Assembly (NCBI GenBank): GCA_029227035.1 | Contig: JAQXZD010000120.1 | Location: 39,295 to 103,294 of the forward strand | DNA length: 64,000 bases | Source of the DNA: Lachnospiraceae bacterium | GTDB taxonomy: Bacteria > Bacillota > Clostridia > Lachnospirales > Lachnospiraceae | Direction of reading: 5' to 3' | Part shown: positions 45,040-52,536 of the stretch, in pieces | Layout of the letters: each line of letters starts with the position of its first letter | Numbering within the stretch: the first letter of the stretch is position 1 | Notes under the pieces: model-generated | Databases searched by the model: none | The model's input: the letters and a program-made list of their open reading frames with translations, nothing else | Told to the model about the DNA's origin: nothing | Program-made: the position numbers and the translations under genes

Positions 45040-46890
45040 TTATGCCCTCACATCAAAGGAATATCTGTGAAGCTGTCCTGCGTTCGGCTGATCCTTTTTC
45101 AGAAAATCCTCCACAAAATTCACATGCTTTTCCTCATTGATGACAGACATGTTGCAATGATAGCCCTTTTTCTGAAGTCTTGCCTCCAATACCGGAAGAT
45201 TTCGCTCCAGAAGCATATAGGCTTCCTCATTTTCCAGATAAAAATTCGTGCTGACCTCTTTTCCCCTGAGACGGACCGAAATATCCGTAGGTCCCAGATT
45301 GTCCATATCCAGATGCAAAAAAGCGGTCAGATCCTTTTCGCCTTCCTCCAGCGCTTTTTTGTTGGTATAGACATACAACTGTCCGCTGGCATTCTGCCCG
45401 GACATTTTCAGCGGAAGCTGCACATAGGTATAAGTCTGGTTAATCTGATTCATAAATTCAATGTTGTTTTGTAAATCGGCCGTCAGTTGCGCCAGACTGC
45501 TCTGTCCCTGTCCGGTTCCTTTCAGGACTCTTCCAATCTGCTCCAGTTGTCCGTTCAGCCGCTCATACAATCTGCCAATCTTATTCTCCTCACCGGCAAG
45601 CTCCGAAGGCGGTATCAGCCACTGCTGCTCCATGGCATCCCTTACCATCCCCTTGAATTCCGGCGAAGACAGAATCTTTGCCAGATGCGTCCGTTCCAGA
45701 GGAAGCGGATCCTTTAACACCTGCTGCAAATCCTTAAGGACATCTGCCACCTGACTCTCCGCCGTATATCCGATCTTCTCAATTCCGATCAGCTTTCCGA
45801 TCATCTGGTTCAGATTCTCCAACTGCTCCGGCTCCAGTATCGCGCCAAGGGTATGCGGTATGGCTTTCGGCAGCAAACTCTCTTCCTGTACCTGTGACAT
45901 TTCCTGCGTGATTTGCTGTGTAACTTCCTGCGCTGTCTCCTGCTCGCCAAGAGTCACTCCGGGCTGTCCGGTCTCCTGCTCCGTTACCGCAGCCTGTCCG
46001 TTTTCCTGCTGCACTGTCGCTGCCTGTTCCGCCTCCTGCTCTACTGCCGCTGCCTGCCCGGTTTCCGGTTGCGCTTCCACTGCCGCTTTTTCCGCTGCGG
46101 GCATACCCTGCTCCGGCATTTCCTGCGCCACCATCTCTGCCGCCTCTGCGTTCGGCTGCATCAACCGGCTTTCTGTGGCCTGCGTCTCCTCCGGAATTCC
46201 CTCCGTGATAATGGAGAGAATCTGTCCGGCACTGTGCCGCACTTCCTCCGGTGGTACCGTGTCGCTTCCCATCAGCTCCGGAAGCTCCGTCATAAACTGT
46301 TCCAGTCCCCTGGTAATCGCCTGCTTGTCATCCATATAATTTTCGAACATGGAGGCATTCTCCGGCGTAATCGGAATCCCCAGCTTCTTAAGCTGCACCA
46401 GCGTCTGCACATCAATGTCACTGTTCATGCTCATGGTACGCGCCATCTGCTGAAGGCTTCCCTTATCAATGGGCATCTGCTCCTGCATCATCCGGTTTAC
46501 CATGGACAGATACTCCGGTTCCTTCGGAAGTCCCGCCGCTGCAAGAGCCTGAAGCAAGGTATAATTTACCCCTGTTCCGCCCTCCACAAAGGGGCGAATC
46601 TCTATCTGGCTGCCGTCATTGGATTTCACCTGAAAAAACATGGACTCCCCCACAGAGAGATCCACTTTTCCCTCCAGTCTGGCAGAAATCTGCTGTCCGT
46701 TCGACAGCGCCAGCACCACGGTTTTATTTTTAATCGCACTGATCGTCCCTTCAAAAATATTCCCCTTGGTCAGGGAACGAAATTCGGAGACAAGATTTTC
46801 CACGCCCTTGGTTCCGGTCAGCCGCCCTGCCCCCTTCGACGTGTTCGGATGATATTGTCCCATCAAATCTGATATCTGCATATACCGCAC
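45040..46890 (-). CDS. FliK-like C-terminal-domain protein (YlqG-like) with decapeptide repeats
   Basis: A 616-residue hydrophilic protein. An N-terminal domain with a small beta-barrel-like stretch (GNIFEGTISAIKNKTVVLAL, about 40-110) is followed by helices. A Gln/Glu/Ala-rich linker (about 240-335) has near-perfect 10-residue repeats such as AAAVEQEAEQ, AATVQQENGQ, AAVTEQETGQ. A C-terminal hook-length-control domain (about 505-590) includes LHLDMDNLGPTDISVRL. The start is either GTG 46890 or ATG 46881. AAAGGA sits close to the GTG and 12 bp from the ATG, so it is uncertain. It pairs with the FlhB-like gene 13 bp downstream. Confidence 0.82.
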   Translation of the reverse strand: MRYMQISDLMGQYHPNTSKGAGRLTGTKGVENLVSEFRSLTKGNIFEGTISAIKNKTVVLALSNGQQISARLEGKVDLSVGESMFFQVKSNDGSQIEIRPFVEGGTGVNYTLLQALAAAGLPKEPEYLSMVNRMMQEQMPIDKGSLQQMARTMSMNSDIDVQTLVQLKKLGIPITPENASMFENYMDDKQAITRGLEQFMTELPELMGSDTVPPEEVRHSAGQILSIITEGIPEETQATESRLMQPNAEAAEMVAQEMPEQGMPAAEKAAVEAQPETGQAAAVEQEAEQAATVQQENGQAAVTEQETGQPGVTLGEQETAQEVTQQITQEMSQVQEESLLPKAIPHTLGAILEPEQLENLNQMIGKLIGIEKIGYTAESQVADVLKDLQQVLKDPLPLERTHLAKILSSPEFKGMVRDAMEQQWLIPPSELAGEENKIGRLYERLNGQLEQIGRVLKGTGQGQSSLAQLTADLQNNIEFMNQINQTYTYVQLPLKMSGQNASGQLYVYTNKKALEEGEKDLTAFLHLDMDNLGPTDISVRLRGKEVSTNFYLENEEAYMLLERNLPVLEARLQKKGYHCNMSVINEEKHVNFVEDFLKKDQPNAGQLHRYSFDVRA

Positions 46891-46910
46891 CCATCCTTTG
46901 CAAAACGTGC

Positions 46911-47675
46911 CTATGACACAAAATTTTTAATAAACGATGCTCTGTGGATTGGAGTCGGTCCCATTTTTTTCAGTGCCGCAATATGTTCTGCACTTCCGTA
47001 TCCCTTGTTGGAAGCAAAGCCATATCCCGGATAAATATCCTCATACGTCTCCATCAGCCGATCCCTCGTCACCTTCGCGATAATCGAAGCAGCTCCAATG
47101 GAAATACTCTTGGCATCCCCCTTGATAATCGGCACCTGCCGGATGCTTACCTCAGGAATCGTAACCGCGTCATTTAACAGAAGATCCGGCTGCGGACTCA
47201 GCTTTCCGATGGCCTCCCGCATAGCTTCATAGGTTGCCTGCAGAATATTAATCTCATCGATGCGTTCCGGTCCCACCATGCCGATTCCCGTTGCCACTGC
47301 CTTCTCCATGATTTCATCATAGAGTTCCTCCCGCTTTGCCGCGGACAGCTTCTTGGAATCGTTGATATAGAGAATATCACAATCCTTCGGCAGAATGACG
47401 GCTCCCGCCACCACCGGCCCTGCCAGCGGTCCTCTGCCGACCTCATCAATACCACAGATATATGTATAATTATCGTACTCTTTCTCGTATTTCTTTAACG
47501 TTTCCGTCCGAATCAGTTCTTTTTCATACTTTTCATGCTTTTTTACCGTTGCAGCCACCAGCTTCTGCACTCCGGCGCGCGCATCCTGCTCATAGGCTTT
47601 CACAAAAGCCATAAGCTGCTCCTGCTTTGTATTTTTCAGTTCTTCTTTGATATCCCCTATCGGTTTCTGTATCAT
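46911..47675 (-). CDS. rnhB: Ribonuclease HII
   Basis: Cuts RNA in RNA-DNA hybrids and at single ribonucleotides. From the ATG at 47675 (GGAG 7-10 bp upstream, 1 bp after the rbgA stop) it has 254 residues; the track start would overlap rbgA by 53 bp. The active-site blocks are CGIDEVGRGPLAGPVVAGAV (Asp-Glu), the Asp in LLLNDAV, and SIGAASIIAKVTRDRLM. An N-terminal extension of about 75 helical residues, as in Bacillus RnhB, precedes the core. Confidence 0.95.
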   Translation of the reverse strand: MIQKPIGDIKEELKNTKQEQLMAFVKAYEQDARAGVQKLVAATVKKHEKYEKELIRTETLKKYEKEYDNYTYICGIDEVGRGPLAGPVVAGAVILPKDCDILYINDSKKLSAAKREELYDEIMEKAVATGIGMVGPERIDEINILQATYEAMREAIGKLSPQPDLLLNDAVTIPEVSIRQVPIIKGDAKSISIGAASIIAKVTRDRLMETYEDIYPGYGFASNKGYGSAEHIAALKKMGPTPIHRASFIKNFVS

Positions 47676-47676
47676 C

Positions 47677-48516
47677 TCACGGCTTCTCCAACGTAATTTT
47701 TCCCAACTTTCCACTTCGGAATTCATCAATCAAAAGTGCTGCGGCCTTGCTGTAATCTGCTTCTCCGCCTTTGGTAATGCACTTACGGTTCTCCGCTATC
47801 CCGCACAGAATCTCCGGAAGCTCCTGTGCTTCTTCCACTCCGTACCGCTCCTGTACAATCCCCGGATAATTCTCCTTCAAAAAGGCAAGCAGCTCGATTG
47901 CCAGCTCATCCGTATTCAATATCTCATCCCTTATGGACCCGATCATCGCCAGCCTAAGCCCCACGCTCTGATCCTCGAACTTCGGCCAGAGAATACCCGG
48001 CGTATCCAAGAGCTCCACATTTTTATTCAGACGAATCCATTGCTTTCCCTTCGTCACGCCCGGCTTGTTTCCGGTCTTAGCGCAGGCTTTCCCCGCATAC
48101 GAATTGATAAAGGTAGACTTGCCCACATTAGGAATTCCCACCACCATCGCACGGATTGGGCGGTTCTTGATTCCCCGCTTTCTGTCTCTCTCTATCTTCT
48201 CCTTACAGGCTTCCATAATAATATCCGTTATGGATTTCATGCCGTTTCTGCTGCGGGCATCCAGACTCACCACAAAATACCCTTTCTCCCGGAAAAAGGC
48301 ACTCCAGAGTTCTGTCACCTTCTTATCCGCCAGATCCGCCTTGTTCATCAGAATCAGCCGGAACTTATTCCTGCCCAGCTCGTCAATATCCGGATTCCTG
48401 CTGCTGAGCGGAATTCTTGCGTCCACCAGCTCAATCACCAGATCTATCAATTTAATATCTTCCTGCATCTGACGCTTTGCCTTGGTCATATGCCCCGGAT
48501 ACCACTGAAAATTCAT
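47677..48516 (-). CDS. rbgA: Ribosome biogenesis GTPase RbgA (YlqF)
   Basis: A circularly permuted GTPase needed for late 50S assembly. It has 279 residues, starting with the family signature NFQWYPGHMTKAKRQM. The G motifs occur in permuted order: NKAD (G4) first, then GIPNVGKSTFIN (G1) and DTPG (G3, in LLDTPGILWPK). It lies 25 bp after lepB and directly upstream of rnhB, the standard Firmicute order. Confidence 0.96.
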   Translation of the reverse strand: MNFQWYPGHMTKAKRQMQEDIKLIDLVIELVDARIPLSSRNPDIDELGRNKFRLILMNKADLADKKVTELWSAFFREKGYFVVSLDARSRNGMKSITDIIMEACKEKIERDRKRGIKNRPIRAMVVGIPNVGKSTFINSYAGKACAKTGNKPGVTKGKQWIRLNKNVELLDTPGILWPKFEDQSVGLRLAMIGSIRDEILNTDELAIELLAFLKENYPGIVQERYGVEEAQELPEILCGIAENRKCITKGGEADYSKAAALLIDEFRSGKLGKITLEKP

Positions 48517-48541
48517 GCTTGCCTCCTCCCGAAACCAGAAT

Positions 48542-49120
48542 CTAATGTATCAGTCCCATGTTCGTAATATTTTTAAAATAGAACCATGCTTTTCCGATAA
48601 TGTATTCTTTCTTCACGTTCCCTATATTTGCCAGTCTGCTGTCCTCACTGTTGTTACGGTTATCACCCAGCACAAAGTATTCATCCGCGCCCAGCTTCAT
48701 CTCTTCCTCCGCCAGTCCCGGATTCTCAATCGATGCCACGGCAATCTCTTCATTATAAATCTCTCCGTTGACATACACGGCTCCGTCATGAATCCACACC
48801 GTATCTCCCGGACAGGCAATCACACGGCGCACATAATAATGCGACTTCTCGTTTCCGTTCGGCAGAAACACAATCACATCTCCCTGCTTTGGCCCGGTGA
48901 GCATATAGACAAACCGGTTCATAAAGATCTGCTCATCATTCACCAGTGTGTCTGCCATCGCATTTCCCACCACACTGGTTCTCTGTCCGAAGAAACTGAC
49001 CAGCGTATAGGCAATCACAATGACAATCGCACACTCTACCACCCATAACAGCACCTCTTTAAATAAAGGTATATTGAATTTTTTCCGCTTTTTGTTAAAA
49101 TTCAATCCATTTCTTCTCAT
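48542..49120 (-). CDS. Signal peptidase I homologue lacking the Ser-Lys catalytic dyad
   Basis: 192 residues with one N-terminal membrane anchor (VECAIVIVIAYTLVSFF) and the S26 fold. Box E is intact (VLGDNRNNSEDSR), as is the PGD of box D. The box B position that should be Ser in SMxPTL reads GNAMADTL, with codon GCG. The box D Lys in VKRxIGxPGD reads VRRVIACPGD, with codon CGC. Both catalytic residues are therefore missing, so it should not cleave signal peptides and presumably another active paralogue exists elsewhere. The genomic position after rplS is that of lepB. AGGAGAG precedes the ATG. Confidence 0.85.
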   Translation of the reverse strand: MRRNGLNFNKKRKKFNIPLFKEVLLWVVECAIVIVIAYTLVSFFGQRTSVVGNAMADTLVNDEQIFMNRFVYMLTGPKQGDVIVFLPNGNEKSHYYVRRVIACPGDTVWIHDGAVYVNGEIYNEEIAVASIENPGLAEEEMKLGADEYFVLGDNRNNSEDSRLANIGNVKKEYIIGKAWFYFKNITNMGLIH

Positions 49121-49140
49121 GGTACTCTCCTGTTATTTAC

Positions 49141-49170
49141 AAAAGAAACCGGTACATTCCGTACCGGCTT
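49141..49170 (-). terminator. Terminator after rplS
   Basis: CCGGTAC and GTACCGG form a perfect 7-bp stem around five bases, followed on the minus strand by TTTCTTTTG. It lies 12 bp after the rplS stop and before lepB. Confidence 0.7.
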
Positions 49171-49181
49171 CCTTCCGCAAA

Positions 49182-49535
49182 CTATTTTACTAATTCTTTT
49201 ACCTTAGCAGCCTTACCTACGCGATCTCTTAAGTAGTAAAGCTTAGCACGGCGAACCTTACCCTTGCGGACAATCTCCACCTTTTCTACGTTCGGGGAAT
49301 GTAACGGCCATGTCTTCTCAACTCCGACACCGTTGGAAAGCTTTCTTACCGTAAATGTTGCACGGTTGCTTCCGCCCTGCTTCTTAATAACGGTTCCCTC
49401 AAATACCTGAATACGCTCTCTGTTTCCCTCCTTGATCTTACCGTATACTTTTACGGTATCACCAACGGAAAACTGAGGTGCCTCAGCCTTCAACTGCTCT
49501 GTCTCAATGTTCTTAATAATTTCACTTGCGTTCAT
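49182..49535 (-). CDS. rplS: 50S ribosomal protein L19
   Basis: 117 residues from the ATG at 49535, which has AGGAGG 8 bp upstream; the track start seven codons earlier lies in the ribosome binding region. The sequence [29 protein letters not shown] and the ending [17 protein letters not shown] are diagnostic. It is separated from trmD by 143 bp that carry a probable own promoter and a leader hairpin. Confidence 0.98.
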   Translation of the reverse strand: MNASEIIKNIETEQLKAEAPQFSVGDTVKVYGKIKEGNRERIQVFEGTVIKKQGGSNRATFTVRKLSNGVGVEKTWPLHSPNVEKVEIVRKGKVRRAKLYYLRDRVGKAAKVKELVK

Positions 49536-49567
49536 TTCTGTGACCTCCTGATTCATTTGACGTTCTT

Positions 49568-49600
49568 AATGCAGGTTCTGCAACAGAGGACCATCTCTTT
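49568..49600 (-). promoter_or_regulatory. Possible L19 autoregulatory leader
   Basis: On the minus strand the 5' region of rplS reads TGGTCCTCTGTTGCAGAACC and goes on to a GCAG-AAC-CTGC hairpin. The element resembles, from memory, the short Firmicute L19 leader that binds the protein. A TTGACA-like and a TAATTT-like element lie about 40-60 bp upstream. The class assignment is tentative. Confidence 0.35.
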
Positions 49601-49678
49601 TATTCACAACATTAATAAATTACCATACTCTCTGTCAAAATGCAAGACTTTTTTCTTTGGGAATCGCGGAAACTGCAC

Positions 49679-51115
49679 TTACTCCATCCAATATAAATTT
49701 ATCTTTGCCCTGCAAAGCCCCAGCTTCTCCTGCAGCAAAATTGCTGCCTGATTATCCGCTGAAATCTGTGTATAGGGAATCTCTCCCCGCTCTAAGCCCT
49801 CATTGATCATCACCGTCTCCAGAGCCTGCGCCAGCTTTCTCCTGCGATGATCCGGATGCACATAAAGCAGTCCGATTGCGCCTTCCTCATGCATCCCGAT
49901 ATAGCCGCAGAGCTGCCCGTCCAAAAAAGCGCCTTTCATACTGCCTTTTCGGATACACTCTCTCACATAAGCCTTGGGCATATTGCCTTCATATTCTGCC
50001 AAAACGGCATCCCCATCTGCCTCGCCAAGACTCCGAATCTGATATCCTAAGACTGTCGTAAAAGTGTCCTGACGATACAGTCCTCTTACCGGCAGCTTTT
50101 CTCTCCGGGTGCAGACTGCCTGACAGCAGGTCAGGCTTACTCTAAGGGAAAGAAGCTCTTCCACACAGGTAACCATCTGTTCTCCGTGAAGAACCAGACA
50201 GAGCTTTCCGTTCTGCTTTTCCTTAAGCAGAATCTGCCCGGCTTCCCATTCGTCTGGATTCTCCGGAGCTCCGGCGTGATATAAGACACCGCTGCATCTT
50301 TCCCGTAACAAAAGCTCCCGTTCACTCCGGTACAGTACTTCCGCCTGTCCGCGGTTGATACATTCTATCATATCCATATGAAGAAGCTTCTGCTTCATCA
50401 AAAAAGCCTTACTCTCTTCCAATGCGCAGTATTTCTCATACAAATCCGGTCTGCGCTCCCTTGTGCGCTCTTTCGCCTGTTTCTTCCGCCACGTCTCAAT
50501 TTCTCTTTTGTTTCCGGACAGCAGCACAGGCGGCACTTCTTTTCCATGCCAGCTCTCCGGTCTGGAATACTGCGGATACTCCAGAAGGTATCCGTGAAAG
50601 GATTCCGTTTCCGCGGATATATCATTGTGAAGCACGCCCGGCACAAGCCGCGCCACCGCATCCACGATCACCATGGCTGCCAGTTCGCCTCCCGTAAGAA
50701 CATAATCACCGATGGAAATATAATCCGTCACCACTTCCTCCAGCACACGCTCATCAATTCCCTCATAATGCCCGCACAAAAGCAAAAGCTCCTCGCTCTC
50801 CGAAAACTCCTTTGCCTTTTGCTGGGTGAAGGGTTCTCCCTGAGGCGTCACATAGATAACGCGCCTTTTCCTGCCTTCCGGCAATCGCTCCAGCACACTC
50901 TTACAGGCATCATACACCGGCTGTGCCTGCATCAGCATTCCTGCGCCGCCGCCATAGGGATAGTCATCCACCCGCTGGTGCCGGTCCTCGGTATAATCGC
51001 GGATATTGACTGCTTCAATTCCAATCTTATTCTGTTGTACCGCCCGTCCCGTGATGCTCGTCATAAGTCCGTTCATCACCATATCCGGAAAAAGCGTCAG
51101 AATGTGAAAGTTCAT
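49679..51115 (-). CDS. trmD: tRNA (guanine37-N1)-methyltransferase TrmD fused to a C-terminal GNAT-like domain
   Basis: Residues 1-245 are a complete TrmD: MNFHILTLFPDM, VDDYPYGGGAGMLMQAQPVY, LLLCGHYEGIDERVLE, and the trefoil-knot AdoMet site YISIGDYVLTGGELAAMVIVDAV. It makes m1G37 in tRNAs, which prevents frameshifting. The protein continues without a stop to 478 residues, twice the family length. Residues about 250-478 end in a GNAT/FR47-like region (GLLYVHPDHRRRKLAQALET, then ISADNQAAILLQEKLGL). The usual RxxGxG loop is altered to RRRKLA, so acetyl-CoA binding is uncertain. It starts 3 bp after rimM. Confidence 0.93.
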   Translation of the reverse strand: MNFHILTLFPDMVMNGLMTSITGRAVQQNKIGIEAVNIRDYTEDRHQRVDDYPYGGGAGMLMQAQPVYDACKSVLERLPEGRKRRVIYVTPQGEPFTQQKAKEFSESEELLLLCGHYEGIDERVLEEVVTDYISIGDYVLTGGELAAMVIVDAVARLVPGVLHNDISAETESFHGYLLEYPQYSRPESWHGKEVPPVLLSGNKREIETWRKKQAKERTRERRPDLYEKYCALEESKAFLMKQKLLHMDMIECINRGQAEVLYRSERELLLRERCSGVLYHAGAPENPDEWEAGQILLKEKQNGKLCLVLHGEQMVTCVEELLSLRVSLTCCQAVCTRREKLPVRGLYRQDTFTTVLGYQIRSLGEADGDAVLAEYEGNMPKAYVRECIRKGSMKGAFLDGQLCGYIGMHEEGAIGLLYVHPDHRRRKLAQALETVMINEGLERGEIPYTQISADNQAAILLQEKLGLCRAKINLYWME

Positions 51116-51118
51116 AGT

Positions 51119-51628
51119 CTAATCCCTCAATCCCGGAAGCAGATGCACCGTCATGATATTCTGCTCCAAATCCACGTTGATGATGCAGTCTTTGATGGCA
51201 GGCACCAGAATATCTGCCTGCTTTTCCTTCTGAATCACGTAGACATCATTGGCTCCGGTCTGCAGGACATCCGAGATTTCTCCCAGCTCTTCCCCTTCGT
51301 CCGATACCACCTGCATTCCAATCAGATCCGCAATAAAATATTCGTTCTCCTGCAGCTCCACTGCATTGTCTCTTGTAACAAACAGCTTTGCCTGACGCAG
51401 CTTCTGCGCCTCATTCATATCATCCAGATCCTTGAACTTAAGAATCACCATATTCTTGAAGAATTTTACCCCGCTGATTTCCATATCTCTTTGGGTTTTC
51501 CCATCATCCAGAATCACATTTTTCAATTTCTTAAAGCGTGCCGGATCGTCCGTGGTCGGAAACACCTTGACTTCTCCGCGCACTCCGTGGGTAGTGGTAA
51601 CCACACCGACCTGCAATAAATCTTCCAT
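51119..51628 (-). CDS. rimM: 16S rRNA processing protein RimM
   Basis: 169 residues. The N-terminal RimM beta-barrel (GVVTTTHGVRGEVKVFPTTDDPARF) and the C-terminal PRC barrel (EYFIADLIGMQVVSDEGEELGEISDVL, DILVPAIKDCIINVD) are both complete. It helps 30S head maturation through S19. In this genome it is cut off from khpA/rpsP by a strong terminator and a 188-bp inverted repeat, so it begins a new transcript with trmD. Confidence 0.96.
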   Translation of the reverse strand: MEDLLQVGVVTTTHGVRGEVKVFPTTDDPARFKKLKNVILDDGKTQRDMEISGVKFFKNMVILKFKDLDDMNEAQKLRQAKLFVTRDNAVELQENEYFIADLIGMQVVSDEGEELGEISDVLQTGANDVYVIQKEKQADILVPAIKDCIINVDLEQNIMTVHLLPGLRD

Positions 51629-51687
51629 ATAATAAAATCTCCCGATAAACGATTACGAAACTCCATAAAAGCAATTGTCTGCCTAGG

Positions 51688-51875
51688 ATTACACCCTTTC
51701 GCAGGAGTGTATCATATTTTGTTCAAGTCAAGAATCGAGTTTGTACCATGAACGATTTCACATTATTAATGACAATTTGCAACTTTTACGCTATTATCCT
51801 ATCTGCTGGAATCATGGTACTGTCGATTCTTGGTCTTTCACAAAACACAATACACTCCTGCGAAATTTCTGTAAT
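51688..51875. repeat. MITE-like 188-bp inverted repeat upstream of rimM
   Basis: Two arms of about 64 bp (51688-51751 and 51812-51875) are imperfect inverted copies. ATTACA...TTTCGCAGGAGTGTAT, TTTTGT, CAAGAATCGA and TACCATGA recur in the same order on the opposite strand, separated by a 60-bp centre. It accounts for most of the 376-bp gap between rimM and khpA. It could be a non-autonomous mobile element or a long hairpin in the rimM leader. I see no clear target duplication. Confidence 0.7.
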
Positions 51876-51929
51876 AATACACGATAATTGTTTTCATGGA
51901 ATTTCGCAATCAGCCAAATTTTTAAATAT

Positions 51930-52002
51930 AAAAAAAAGCACCGCACATTCAATAAGCCTTCAGCTTGTGCGGTGCGTAGGTAACGTCACTTCGTGACGTT
52001 AC
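51930..52002 (-). terminator. Double-hairpin terminator after khpA
   Basis: On the minus strand, directly after the khpA stop, comes a perfect hairpin (GTAACGTCA/TGACGTTAC). A second follows with a 10-bp stem (GCACCGCACA/TGTGCGGTGC) and then TTTTTTT. This ends the ylxM-ffh-rpsP-khpA transcript. Confidence 0.88.
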
Positions 52003-52004
52003 AT

Positions 52005-52235
52005 TTATTGCATTATCTCTACAATAACTTTTTTGTCTTCTTTTGAGGCTGCGGCCTTGACCACCGAACGGATTGCCTTCGCAATACGTCCCTGCTTTCC
52101 AATCACCTTGCCCATATCAGACTGCGCAACGCGAAGCTCCAATATGGTACCTCTCTCGTTCTCGGATTCCGTCACAACAACTTCATCCGGATAATCGACG
52201 AGCGATTTTGCAATTACTTCAACTAATTCTTTCAT
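52005..52235 (-). CDS. khpA: KH-domain RNA-binding protein KhpA (YlqC)
   Basis: 76 residues from the ATG at 52235, with GAGGGTG 6 bp upstream; the track start eight codons earlier lacks a site. Single KH domain with the GxxG loop in MGKVIGKQGRIAKAIRSVVKAA. KhpA works with KhpB in RNA binding and cell division control. It is 26 bp after rpsP and last before a strong double terminator. Confidence 0.93.
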   Translation of the reverse strand: MKELVEVIAKSLVDYPDEVVVTESENERGTILELRVAQSDMGKVIGKQGRIAKAIRSVVKAAASKEDKKVIVEIMQ

Positions 52236-52261
52236 TACATTCACCCTCAAACCTGACACAA

Positions 52262-52507
52262 TTACTTCTCAATACCGGCTGCCTTGAAGATTCTGTTTAC
52301 AGTCTCTGTCGGCTGTGCACCGTTAGATAACCACTTCTTAGCCAGCTCAGCATCTACATGGTATTCGCTCGGATCCTTAGTCGGATCATAGGTTCCGATC
52401 TCTTCGATACATCTTCCGTCTCTCGGTGAGCGGGAGTCTGCAACTACGATTCTATAAAAAGGAGCCTTCTTCTGTCCCATTCTTCTTAATCTGATCTTTA
52501 CTGCCAT
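52262..52507 (-). CDS. rpsP: 30S ribosomal protein S16
   Basis: 81 residues from the ATG at 52507, preceded by AGGAGGTG at 6 bp; the track start is three codons too early and lies in that site. Diagnostic sequence [29 protein letters not shown]. It lies between ffh and khpA in the conserved order. Confidence 0.98.
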   Translation of the reverse strand: MAVKIRLRRMGQKKAPFYRIVVADSRSPRDGRCIEEIGTYDPTKDPSEYHVDAELAKKWLSNGAQPTETVNRIFKAAGIEK

Positions 52508-52536
52508 TCTTTTCACCTCCTCATAGGTTTATTTAT

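Noticed and set aside
45913-46872. 319-residue plus-strand ORF
   Set aside because: Antisense shadow of the FliK-like gene, with Cys/Leu/Arg-rich low-complexity translation.
51748-51996. 82-residue plus-strand ORF
   Set aside because: It runs through the inverted-repeat element and the khpA terminator; no ribosome binding site or plausible protein character.
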